Source of the DNA: Enterobacteriaceae bacterium UBA3516
Lineage (GTDB): Bacteria; Pseudomonadota; Gammaproteobacteria; Enterobacterales; Enterobacteriaceae
Assembly: GCA_002377245.1 (NCBI GenBank)
Contig: DFPL01000239.1
Span: 9,469-27,214 of the forward strand
Length of the DNA stretch: 17,746 nucleotides
Direction of reading: 5' to 3'
In this document: positions 7,537 through 14,235 of the stretch, piece by piece
Numbering within the stretch: position 1 is the first letter of the stretch
Layout of the letters: every line of letters begins with the position of its first letter
Notes under the pieces: generated by a model
Seen by the model: only the letters and a program-made list of their open reading frames with translations
What the model was told of the DNA's origin: nothing
The model's database searches: none
Program-made: the position numbers and the translations under genes

Positions 7537-7947
7537 GTGGCGGACAAACAGCATCAGACAATCTGGCAACGCACGGCGGCAATGTCCGCGCTGTTTGCGA
7601 TCCTGCTGATCGTCGTCGCGCCGCTAATCTCCGTTGCCCTGCAAAAAGATCCGATGAGCGTGATGCCGGGTATGCATCATGACATGAGTTCGATGTCGAT
7701 GACCGGGCACCATGATCACGAAATGATGCCTACTTCCGTTCCCGTGGATCATGCCGAAGCCTGCGGTTACTGCGTGCTCCTGGCGCATGTTCCTGGGCTT
7801 ATGCTCGCACTGGTCGTGCTGCTCTCGCTTGTTCAGCAACGGATTTGTGTGCGGGTTCATCGTCCGGTGCTCAGGCACTGGCGTTTCTTCCCCTGGCTCT
7901 GGCCTGACACCCGCGCACCGCCTCACCCGTCTGCTTTTTTCCATTGA
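7537..7947 (+). CDS. DUF2946 family Met/His-rich membrane protein
   Basis: The 136-residue product resembles the DUF2946 family, small membrane proteins often found near copper genes. An N-terminal hydrophobic helix (about 16-35) could be a signal anchor. It is followed by a Met/His cluster (about 40-64) holding eight Met and five His, then a second helix (about 80-102) preceded by the CxxC motif C76-G-Y-C79 (in EACGYCVLLAHVPG, typical of the family). The C-terminus is basic and Trp/Pro-rich. I chose GTG at 7537 because GGGGGA lies just upstream; the frame is open further back only through rplS. It is followed after 53 bases by the PepSY gene, and the two are probably co-transcribed. Metal (copper) binding is inferred from composition only. 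Confidence 0.8.
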   Translation: MADKQHQTIWQRTAAMSALFAILLIVVAPLISVALQKDPMSVMPGMHHDMSSMSMTGHHDHEMMPTSVPVDHAEACGYCVLLAHVPGLMLALVVLLSLVQQRICVRVHRPVLRHWRFFPWLWPDTRAPPHPSAFFH

Positions 7948-7976
7948 TAAAGAACTGTGCTTTAGCGCAGTGAAAC

Positions 7977-7999
7977 CTTTTGCTTTCGGGAAACAAAAG
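7977..7999 (+). promoter_or_regulatory. Hairpin covering the PepSY gene ribosome binding site
   Basis: CTTTTG (7977-7982) pairs with CAAAAG (7994-7999), and TTTC (7984-7987) pairs with GAAA (7990-7993), with one bulged C and a two-base loop. The only purine-rich ribosome binding candidate (GGGAAA) lies inside it and the ATG begins two bases after it. It could reduce or time translation. It is AU-rich, and its stability is not computed. Confidence 0.4.
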
Positions 8000-8000
8000 T

Positions 8001-9365
8001 ATGACGACCTGCACCCCGCGCGCGGCCTGGATAACCCTGCTGCGTCGCTTTCATTTTTATATCGGACTGTTTGTCGGACCGTTTATTTTCGTCGCAGCCC
8101 TGACCGGCACGCTATACGTTGCCTCGCCACAACTTGAGCACGCCTTATATAAAGACGCCCTGACCGGTTCTACATCCGGTGAAAATCAGCCGCTGGCTTC
8201 ACAGGTCGCGATTGCAGAACAGGTGACCGGCGGTCATTTGAAAATCTCTGCCGTGCGGCCAGCACTGATTGCTGGCGAAACCACACGCGTCATGTTTGCC
8301 GATCCGCAACTAGGGGAATCAGAAAGCCGCGCAGTGTTCATCGATCCGGTGACGCTCAGCGTGAAAGGCGATCTGACGGTTTACGGTACCAGCGGTATCT
8401 TACCGTTTCGCCAGTGGATTGACTATGCGCACCGTTCGCTGCTACTAGGGAATCCGGGCCGCATTTACAGTGAACTGGCAGCGTCATGGATGTGGGTAGC
8501 GGCGTTGGGTGGCATTGTTCTCTGGTTTTACACCCGACCCAAAAGGCGTATTAACAACAGGGTACAAAAGACCCGTCGTTTACATGTTGGCCTGGGATGG
8601 GGATTGCTGGCGGGAATGTTGCTTTTTTCCGCAACGGGGCTCACCTGGTCACAATGGGCGGGGGGAAATGTCGATAAGATGCGTGCTGCGTTTGGTTGGT
8701 TGACCCCCCAGGTCAACACGCTGTTGAGTAAAGGAACGCAAGCCCATGATCCGCATGCTGACCATCATATGCATCATGCAGGCATGACGATGCCTGTTGA
8801 ACATATTGAATTGCCACTCTTCGATAAGGTATTGCAGTCTGCACAGCGTGAAGGAATCCGCGCTGATAAGCTGGAAATTCGACCGCCGCGTGATGCCTCT
8901 CGCGCCTGGACGGTTACAGAAATAGACCGGTCCTGGCCAACCCGCGTGGATGCCGTGGCGGTGGATGGTGCTTCCCTGCAGGTTATCGATCATACCCGGT
9001 TTGAGGATTACCCCCTGATGGCTAAACTGACGCGCTGGGGCGTCGATTTTCATATGGGTGTGCTGTTTGGGCTGGCAAATCAATGGGTCCTGATTGCGTT
9101 TGGACTGGCGCTTTGCGTTGCGATTCTGCTGGGTTATCGGCTCTGGTGGTTACGCCGTCCGCAAGGGGCGTTGATAAATCCCGGGGAAACGCTGAGCCAG
9201 AGCTGGTTAGCTCTGCCGCTGTCGGGCCGCATCGTCACGCTCTGTATCGCCATGATCTTTGGCGCAGCGTTGCCGATAATGGGGGCAAGCTTGATTGCAT
9301 TTTTATTGGTGGATGTTATTCGTTGGCGTCAAGCCAGGCAGAGGACAGTTCAGCAGAATGCGTGA
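8001..9365 (+). CDS. PepSY-associated transmembrane (PiuB-like) protein
   Basis: The 454-residue inner-membrane protein has the PepSY-TM architecture: five predicted helices at about 18-39, 155-178, 194-216, 350-383 and 411-440, with large segments between helices 1-2 and 3-4 probably in the periplasm. Family-like features are the N-terminal LLRRFHFYIGLFVGPFIFVA, the DYAHRSLLLG segment and the later FHMGVLFGLANQWV. The second loop has a His/Met cluster at about 249-265 (H249, H252, H255, H256, H258, H259). Relatives are associated with iron-siderophore or metal handling and membrane electron transfer. No function is proven here. I chose ATG 8001; an in-frame TTG at 7980 lies within the hairpin region. 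Pairing with the DUF2946 gene suggests a shared envelope metal role, by inference. Confidence 0.8.
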   Translation: MTTCTPRAAWITLLRRFHFYIGLFVGPFIFVAALTGTLYVASPQLEHALYKDALTGSTSGENQPLASQVAIAEQVTGGHLKISAVRPALIAGETTRVMFADPQLGESESRAVFIDPVTLSVKGDLTVYGTSGILPFRQWIDYAHRSLLLGNPGRIYSELAASWMWVAALGGIVLWFYTRPKRRINNRVQKTRRLHVGLGWGLLAGMLLFSATGLTWSQWAGGNVDKMRAAFGWLTPQVNTLLSKGTQAHDPHADHHMHHAGMTMPVEHIELPLFDKVLQSAQREGIRADKLEIRPPRDASRAWTVTEIDRSWPTRVDAVAVDGASLQVIDHTRFEDYPLMAKLTRWGVDFHMGVLFGLANQWVLIAFGLALCVAILLGYRLWWLRRPQGALINPGETLSQSWLALPLSGRIVTLCIAMIFGAALPIMGASLIAFLLVDVIRWRQARQRTVQQNA

Positions 9366-9369
9366 TGAA

Positions 9370-9391
9370 GGGCGGGGAAACCCGCCTTTTT
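9370..9391 (+). terminator. Intrinsic terminator after the PepSY gene
   Basis: GGCGGG (9371-9376), a GAAA tetraloop (9377-9380) and CCCGCC (9381-9386) are followed by five T's (9387-9391). It begins just after the stop at 9365. The hairpin also lies downstream of the convergent dgcN stop, but on that strand no U tract follows. Confidence 0.88.
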
Positions 9392-9400
9392 ACTTAAGCC

Positions 9401-10612
9401 TCACCAGGAGGACTGGGCGCGGCGGTTTTTAACCTGATACATATTTTTATCGGCCAGCTCAAGCAAGCTGTCCGCAGTCACATGCTCCCACGTCAGGGCA
9501 TAACCGATGCTGAGGGTCATGATTACCGTGCTGCCGTTATGCAAATCGATAGGCCTGGAGAATTGTGATGAGAGGTGAGAGGCAATACGCTGGACCTCGG
9601 CATCCGAATGTACATCAGCGAGGATCATTGCAAACTCATCACCGCCGATGCGGTAGGCTAGATGGTGCCCAGCGCCAAACTCCATCAGCCTTCTGGCTAC
9701 TTCAATCAGTACGCAATCCCCGGCGGCATGACCCCATGTATCGTTAATGCATTTGAAGTTATCACCATCCAGGAAAAGCAAGGCAGAGCTTGCACGTGAC
9801 GTCGCTTCCTTCATCAACGTTGCGATATTGCTACGAAATGCAGAACGATTCGCGAGGCCAGTGAGCGGATCGTGCAGTGCGGTGCGCAACAGTTGGGCAT
9901 TCTTCGCCTGAAGGCTGAGCTGCCACTCTTCCATTTCATCCAGCAGACTATTGAAATCCTGGGCAAAGAGATGAAATTCCGCGATACGCTCATCACTCAC
10001 TCGGCGTGAGAAGTTGCGGTTAGTGCGCACGTCGTGCACCACGTCAGTCATATTTTGCAGCGCCTCCGCGATACCATTATGCAGGCGTCGGGTGATGAGA
10101 AAGGCGATGCCGGAGGCGAAAATAATGCAGCCTGTCAGAACCATTAGCGACAGGAAGATGTAATGACTAATCAGATTATCAAAAGCGCGTAACCTGATTT
10201 CACCCATATAAAAACCATTGTGCAAAATTGGCTGGGTGACGGCAGAAGGCAAAAGCCAGCGGCTCAGGAAGCCGTTAAACAGGGAATGGGTGTCATCCGG
10301 GGACCAGCTCCAGCCAGCAACCGGTCGCTTGTTGCGGTCCAAAACTTCGGCTTCGGAGAAATAGCCTTGTTGACCGAGGGCCGTTAGCGTGTTTGCTGCG
10401 GCGGCGTCATCGCCGAAAACCAACGCGGTTTCCAGGCTATGGCTCATGGTCATGGCCGTAAATTCGAGGTTTTTCTGGGCATACTGTTGCAGGGTAAAAA
10501 CGGACGCAACGCTCAACAACAGCCAGATGAGCGTCATCGTAATGATTACGCTTATCAGGCTTATGCGCCGCATTCGGCTTATAAATGTCGGGCGAGCCAA
10601 TATCTTATTCAT
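9401..10612 (-). CDS. dgcN: DgcN, membrane-bound diguanylate cyclase
   Basis: This 403-residue protein matches E. coli DgcN (YfiN), which makes cyclic di-GMP and links envelope stress to cell division and motility. Domains: TM1 about 18-40, a periplasmic sensor about 41-150 (CHASE8-like region), TM2 about 152-174, HAMP about 174-227, and a GGDEF domain about 240-400. The active-site GGDEF is intact at 323-327 (in AYRIGGDEFAMIL), and DGDNFKCINDTWGH (282-295) is present. No RxxD feedback site sits five residues before GGDEF, as in E. coli. In E. coli it is held inactive by YfiR and paired with YfiB; neither is recognisable here. The start at 10612 overlaps the end of a 29-codon ORF. Confidence 0.95.
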   Translation of the reverse strand: MNKILARPTFISRMRRISLISVIITMTLIWLLLSVASVFTLQQYAQKNLEFTAMTMSHSLETALVFGDDAAAANTLTALGQQGYFSEAEVLDRNKRPVAGWSWSPDDTHSLFNGFLSRWLLPSAVTQPILHNGFYMGEIRLRAFDNLISHYIFLSLMVLTGCIIFASGIAFLITRRLHNGIAEALQNMTDVVHDVRTNRNFSRRVSDERIAEFHLFAQDFNSLLDEMEEWQLSLQAKNAQLLRTALHDPLTGLANRSAFRSNIATLMKEATSRASSALLFLDGDNFKCINDTWGHAAGDCVLIEVARRLMEFGAGHHLAYRIGGDEFAMILADVHSDAEVQRIASHLSSQFSRPIDLHNGSTVIMTLSIGYALTWEHVTADSLLELADKNMYQVKNRRAQSSW

Positions 10613-10694
10613 CCTTGTTCTTCCGCGCAGGCATGATGTGCCGCCGAATCATTCCCTCTAACAGATCAAAAGCCCATTCGTGGCAGAGTAACAT
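10605..10694 (-). CDS. 29-codon ORF overlapping the dgcN start; possible yfiR remnant
   Basis: On the minus strand an ATG at 10694, preceded by GAAGG with a five-base gap, opens a 29-residue frame. It ends with residues MPARKNKDE and a TAA at 10607-10605. It overlaps the first 8 bases of dgcN in another frame (ATGAATAA), the same geometry as the E. coli yfiR-dgcN junction. The end resembles the remembered E. coli YfiR C-terminus (MLARKKNDG), with M, A, R, K and D shared. The frame is open back to a TAA 13 codons before the ATG. It could be a degraded yfiR 3' end now serving as a coupling leader, or chance. It is short, so confidence is limited. Confidence 0.4.
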   Translation of the reverse strand: MLLCHEWAFDLLEGMIRRHIMPARKNKDE

Positions 10695-10929
10695 TGTTGC
10701 CTTCGCATCCTGTTGCGCATATGGCGAGGATTATATCGGGCTTATCAGGCTGCGAATTCTGCCTTATTCACACTTCGCTCATTCATTTAATACGCCTCGG
10801 GCACTCAACGACAATAATTCTGAAGAATGTGAAGGGCCGGATTAAATAACCAGGAGCCGATGTGTCGGGCGAGAAAGACAGAATAACGCGCTGTTTGGTG
10901 GCTATACGGGAATGTGCCCAGTGCGTAAC
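10695..10929. other. Gap between dgcN and the aroF control region, no gene seen
   Basis: In E. coli this interval would carry yfiR and yfiL. Here no frame gives a recognisable YfiR or YfiL. The plus-strand open frame 10585-10845 has no family resemblance and overlaps dgcN. Apart from the dgcN promoter candidate I see no RNA gene, repeat or mobile-element end. Confidence 0.6.
10730..10735 (-). promoter_or_regulatory. Candidate -10 element for dgcN
   Basis: On the minus strand a perfect TATAAT occupies 10735-10730. A partial -35 (TTCGCA) sits 15 bases upstream, a short spacing. RNA would start near 10723, just before the ribosome binding site (10704-10700) of the 29-codon ORF that overlaps dgcN. 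Confidence 0.4.
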
Positions 10930-10947
10930 TGTACTATTTTGTTTACG
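10930..10947 (+). promoter_or_regulatory. TyrR box, distal
   Basis: TGTACT-N6-TTTACG matches the TyrR consensus TGTAAA-N6-TTTACA at 9 of 12 half-site positions. It is the farthest of three such boxes before aroF, an arrangement known from E. coli, where TyrR with tyrosine represses aroF. Confidence 0.7.
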
Positions 10948-10980
10948 ATTTTAAGCATAAATTTCACCAAATTTGCCATG

Positions 10981-10998
10981 TGTAAATAAAACTGTACG
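10981..10998 (+). promoter_or_regulatory. TyrR box, middle
   Basis: TGTAAA-N6-TGTACG has a perfect left half-site and a 4/6 right half-site. It lies 51 bases from the distal box (start to start), about five helical turns, consistent with cooperative TyrR binding. Confidence 0.7.
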
Positions 10999-11003
10999 TA
11001 ATA

Positions 11004-11021
11004 TGGATTGATATCTTTACT
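11004..11021 (+). promoter_or_regulatory. TyrR box overlapping the aroF promoter
   Basis: TGGATT-N6-TTTACT is a weaker left half and a good right half. It overlaps the likely aroF -35 (TTGATA at 11008-11013), so binding here would block RNA polymerase. It is 23 bases from the middle box, about two turns. Confidence 0.65.
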
Positions 11022-11035
11022 CGTTATGATATTGT
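11008..11035 (+). promoter_or_regulatory. Promoter of aroF-tyrA
   Basis: TTGATA (11008-11013, 5/6) and TATTGT (11030-11035, 4/6) are 16 bases apart. An alternative -10 is TATGAT (11025-11030, 5/6), which lacks a well-spaced -35. Either choice places the promoter under the proximal TyrR box. Confidence 0.55.
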
Positions 11036-11091
11036 TGTGCTCTCCTCGCTGAGGATCAACTATCGCAAACGAGCTATACAGGATCGCCATC

Positions 11092-12162
11092 ATGCAAAAA
11101 GACGCGCTGAATAACGTACATATCACCGATGAACATGTACTGATCACTCCGGATCAATTAAAAGCCACCTTCCCGCTCACCGCTGAGCAAGAAGCGCAAA
11201 TCGAGCAATCACGCCAGACCATCTCCAACATTATTGCTGGACGCGATCCGCGCCTGCTGGTGGTATGTGGCCCTTGCTCGATTCATGATCCAGAAACTGC
11301 GATTGAATATGCCCGTCGATTTAAAACCCTTGCCGCAGAGGTCAGCGATAGCCTCTATCTGGTGATGCGCGTCTATTTTGAAAAACCCCGTACTACCGTC
11401 GGCTGGAAAGGGTTGATTAACGATCCCCACATGGATGGCTCGTTTGATGTTGAAAGTGGTCTGAAGATTGCTCGTCGTTTGCTGGTTGAACTGGTCAGCA
11501 TGGGCCTGCCGCTGGCGACGGAAGCGCTTGACCCGAATAGTCCACAGTACCTGGGCGACCTGTTTAGCTGGTCTGCGATTGGTGCTCGCACGACTGAGTC
11601 CCAGACTCACCGTGAAATGGCATCAGGCCTCTCTATGCCGGTTGGGTTTAAAAACGGTACTGACGGTAGCCTCGCCACCGCAATCAATGCCATGCGTGCC
11701 GCTGCTATGCCGCACCGTTTTGTTGGTATTAACCAGGCAGGGCAGGTTTGCCTGTTACAGACGCAGGGTAACCCGGACGGACACGTCATTCTGCGCGGTG
11801 GTAAGGCGCCAAACTACAGCCCGGCCGACGTGGCTCAATGTGAAAAAGAGATGGAACAGGCGGGACTCAAACCTTCGCTGATGGTAGATTGCAGCCATGG
11901 TAACTCGAACAAAGATTACCGCCGCCAGCCTGCAGTGGCTGAGTCGGTTGTTGCACAGATTAAAGACGGTAACCGTTCAATTATCGGCCTGATGATTGAA
12001 AGCAATATCCACGAAGGCAATCAATCTTCCGAGCAGCCGCGTAGTGAAATGAAATACGGTGTCTCCGTCACCGATGCGTGTATCAACTGGGAAACCACGG
12101 AATCCCTGTTGCGCGAAATCAACAACGATCTGCGTAGCAGCCTTGCGGCACGTCTGGCTTAA
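11092..12162 (+). CDS. aroF: DAHP synthase, tyrosine-sensitive
   Basis: AroF condenses phosphoenolpyruvate and erythrose 4-phosphate, the first step of aromatic synthesis. The 356-residue product matches E. coli AroF in length and begins MQKDALNNVHITDE. It has the metal-site motif GPCSIHDP (60-67), then KPRTTVGWKGLINDPHMDGS, GARTTESQTHREMASGLSMP, VDCSHGNSNKD and SNIHEGNQ. Asn8, linked to tyrosine inhibition in E. coli, is present, and the P-N-S-P region around residue 148 is unchanged, so normal feedback is expected. It is the first gene of aroF-tyrA; the tyrA ATG follows nine bases after its stop. Three TyrR boxes lie upstream. Confidence 0.98.
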   Translation: MQKDALNNVHITDEHVLITPDQLKATFPLTAEQEAQIEQSRQTISNIIAGRDPRLLVVCGPCSIHDPETAIEYARRFKTLAAEVSDSLYLVMRVYFEKPRTTVGWKGLINDPHMDGSFDVESGLKIARRLLVELVSMGLPLATEALDPNSPQYLGDLFSWSAIGARTTESQTHREMASGLSMPVGFKNGTDGSLATAINAMRAAAMPHRFVGINQAGQVCLLQTQGNPDGHVILRGGKAPNYSPADVAQCEKEMEQAGLKPSLMVDCSHGNSNKDYRRQPAVAESVVAQIKDGNRSIIGLMIESNIHEGNQSSEQPRSEMKYGVSVTDACINWETTESLLREINNDLRSSLAARLA

Positions 12163-12171
12163 GAGGGTGTT

Positions 12172-13293
12172 ATGGTTGCAGAGCTGACCGCATTACGCGA
12201 TCAAATTGATGAAGTCGACAAGGCGTTGCTGGAGCTGCTGGCGCGCCGTATGTCGCTGGTAGCGGAAGTCGGCGAGGTCAAAAGTAAGTATGGCCTGCCA
12301 ATTTATGTTCCTGAACGTGAAGCCTCTATGCTGGCTTCGCGTCGCAAAGAAGCCGAACTGCTGGGCGTACCGCCGGACCTGATTGAAGATGTCCTTCGTC
12401 GGGTAATGCGCGAATCCTATTCCAGTGAGAATGACAAAGGATTTAAAACCCTGTGCCCGTCGCTGCGCCCGGTGGTGATTGTGGGTGGCAACGGGCAGAT
12501 GGGGCAGCTTTTCTCGAAAATGCTCACGCTTTCGGGCTATCAAGTGCGCATCCTTGAAAAAGACGACTGGGCGCAGGCACCGGAGATTGTTGCGGATGCG
12601 GGCATGGTGATTGTGAGTGTACCTATTCACATTACCGAGCAAATCATCGCTGAGCTTCCGCCACTGCCGGAGGATTGTATCCTCATCGACCTTGCCTCCG
12701 TCAAAAGCGGGCCATTGCAAGCCATGCTGACCGCGCATAAGGGGCCGGTACTTGGGCTGCACCCGATGTTTGGACCAGACAGCGGCAGCCTGGCAAAACA
12801 GGTTGTGGTCTGGTGTGACGGGCGTAATCCGGAAGCGTATCAGTGGTTCCTGGAACAAATTCAGGTTTGGGGCGCGCGACTGCATCGTATTAGTGCCGTT
12901 GAGCACGATCAGAATATGGCGTTTATTCAGGCGCTTCGCCACTTTGCGACCTTTGCATACGGGCTACATCTGGCGGAAGAGAATGTTCAGCTTGAACAAT
13001 TGCTGGCGCTTTCTTCCCCTATCTATCGCCTTGAGCTGGCGATGGTTGGACGTTTATTCGCCCAGGATCCGCAGCTTTATGCAGACATTATTATGTCGTC
13101 GGAAAACAATCTGGCCCTAATTAAGCGCTACTACCAACGCTTTGGCGAGGCGATTGGTTTGCTTGAGCAGGGGAACAAGCAGGCGTTTATCGACAGTTTC
13201 CGCAAAGTGGAGCATTGGTTTGGTGATTACGCCAAACGTTTCCAGAATGAAAGCCGCGTTTTGCTGCGTCAGGCGAACGACAGCCGTCAGTAA
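12172..13293 (+). CDS. tyrA: T-protein: chorismate mutase fused to prephenate dehydrogenase
   Basis: TyrA converts chorismate to prephenate and then oxidatively decarboxylates it with NAD toward tyrosine. The 373-residue product has the E. coli length. The chorismate mutase domain is at about 1-90 (MVAELTALRDQIDEVDKALL) and the dehydrogenase follows. Its dinucleotide-binding loop is VVIVGGNGQMG (about 101-111), then VSVPIHITEQI, LHPMFGPDSGSL and VWCDGR. One glycine of the E. coli loop (GGGGQMG) is Asn here, a minor change. It is co-transcribed with aroF. A strong terminator follows 23 bases after its stop. Confidence 0.98.
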   Translation: MVAELTALRDQIDEVDKALLELLARRMSLVAEVGEVKSKYGLPIYVPEREASMLASRRKEAELLGVPPDLIEDVLRRVMRESYSSENDKGFKTLCPSLRPVVIVGGNGQMGQLFSKMLTLSGYQVRILEKDDWAQAPEIVADAGMVIVSVPIHITEQIIAELPPLPEDCILIDLASVKSGPLQAMLTAHKGPVLGLHPMFGPDSGSLAKQVVVWCDGRNPEAYQWFLEQIQVWGARLHRISAVEHDQNMAFIQALRHFATFAYGLHLAEENVQLEQLLALSSPIYRLELAMVGRLFAQDPQLYADIIMSSENNLALIKRYYQRFGEAIGLLEQGNKQAFIDSFRKVEHWFGDYAKRFQNESRVLLRQANDSRQ

Positions 13294-13316
13294 GTCAGAT
13301 TGCCGTATATACTGAG

Positions 13317-13344
13317 AAGCCAGCGGGGTGCCGCTGGCTTTTTT
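13317..13344 (+). terminator. Intrinsic terminator of aroF-tyrA
   Basis: AAGCCAGCGG (13317-13326) pairs with CCGCTGGCTT (13331-13340) around a GGTG loop, followed by a further TTTT, giving six T's in all. The lactonase ATG begins 19 bases later, so that gene either has its own start site or relies on readthrough. Confidence 0.92.
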
Positions 13345-13362
13345 CTTTTTAAGGGACAGGAT

Positions 13363-14235
13363 ATGGCTGAATTACAGACATTATTTGATTATACCGGGCA
13401 CTTGCCGGAATGCCCGACCTGGAGCGAAGCGGAACAGGCACTCTGGTGGGCCGATATTCTGGAAGGGGAAATTCATCGTTATCATCTCGCTTCCGGCGAG
13501 CATAGTGTGCTCTGTTTCCCCGAAGAGGTGGGCTGCTTTGCGTTGCGTGAAAAAGGCGGATTTATCGTCGCTATGCGTAATGCTATCTGGCTGGCTGACA
13601 AGCGTGGGTTATTGGTTCAAAAAGTGTGCGACAACCCTTCCAACCCTCAGCTCGCACGTTTTAATGATGGTGGCACCGATCATCTTGGGCGTTTCTATGC
13701 TGGTACTTTCTGGAGCCCTGGGGATTACAACGGTGCGCTATTAGTCCGCATCGATAACCACCTGGCACCGCGTGTTATCCAGGGTGACATCAAGGGCGCA
13801 AATGGGCTGGCATTCAGTCCGGATAAGCGTTGGATGTACACCTCTGATACGCCGAATGGCGTTATCTATCGCACGCCGCTTGATGAAAATGGTGAGCCCG
13901 GCAGGCGTGAAACGTTCCGCCAGTTTACATCCGGTGAAGGCATTCCTGATGGGGCGGCGATGGATGAAGAAGGATGTTACTGGAGTGCACTCTTTGACGG
14001 CTGGCGCGTTGCTCGCTTTTCACCTCAGGGGCAGCAGCTTGAGGAGTATCACCTGCCGGTTCGCTGCCCGACGATGGTCTGTTTTGGCGGTGCTGATATG
14101 AAAACGCTGTTCATTACCACTACGCGAGAGAATATGGATGCGGATGAAGTCGAGAAATACCCGCTTTCAGGGGCGATCTTCACCCTGCCCGTGAAAGTGG
14201 CAGGAATGAAGAAATCGCTGTTTATTGAACGTTAA
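13363..14235 (+). CDS. SMP-30/gluconolactonase family protein
   Basis: The 290-residue beta-propeller protein belongs to the SMP-30/gluconolactonase/LRE family, metal-dependent lactone hydrolases acting on sugar lactones. The metal and substrate ligands expected from the family are present: Glu16 (HLPECPTW), Asn101 (RFNDGGTDHLGRFYAG), Asn147 (GANGLAFSPDKRW) and Asp196 (GIPDGAAMDEEGCYW). No signal peptide is seen, so it is cytoplasmic. The frame is open from 13300, but that extension runs through the tyrA terminator. ATG 13363 has AGGGACAGG upstream. The physiological substrate is unknown. E. coli K-12 has no gene here between tyrA and pheA. Its last four bases overlap the end of pheA on the other strand. 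Confidence 0.9.
   Translation: MAELQTLFDYTGHLPECPTWSEAEQALWWADILEGEIHRYHLASGEHSVLCFPEEVGCFALREKGGFIVAMRNAIWLADKRGLLVQKVCDNPSNPQLARFNDGGTDHLGRFYAGTFWSPGDYNGALLVRIDNHLAPRVIQGDIKGANGLAFSPDKRWMYTSDTPNGVIYRTPLDENGEPGRRETFRQFTSGEGIPDGAAMDEEGCYWSALFDGWRVARFSPQGQQLEEYHLPVRCPTMVCFGGADMKTLFITTTRENMDADEVEKYPLSGAIFTLPVKVAGMKKSLFIER

Noticed and set aside
7432..9391. Mobile element ends around the DUF2946/PepSY pair
   Set aside because: I looked for terminal inverted repeats, target duplications and an integrase or tRNA at the borders. Only ordinary terminators were found, so transfer by a recognisable element is not supported.
10585..10845. 86-codon plus-strand open frame between dgcN and aroF
   Set aside because: It overlaps the dgcN 5' end, has no good ribosome binding site, and its product has low-complexity unfamiliar sequence.
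12193..12942. 249-codon minus-strand open frame inside tyrA
   Set aside because: It lies opposite conserved tyrA sequence, has no recognisable domain and no promoter or ribosome binding site worth noting.
13300..13362. Longer lactonase start at 13300
   Set aside because: The extension translates the tyrA terminator hairpin and is not part of the SMP-30 fold; ATG 13363 has a strong ribosome binding site.
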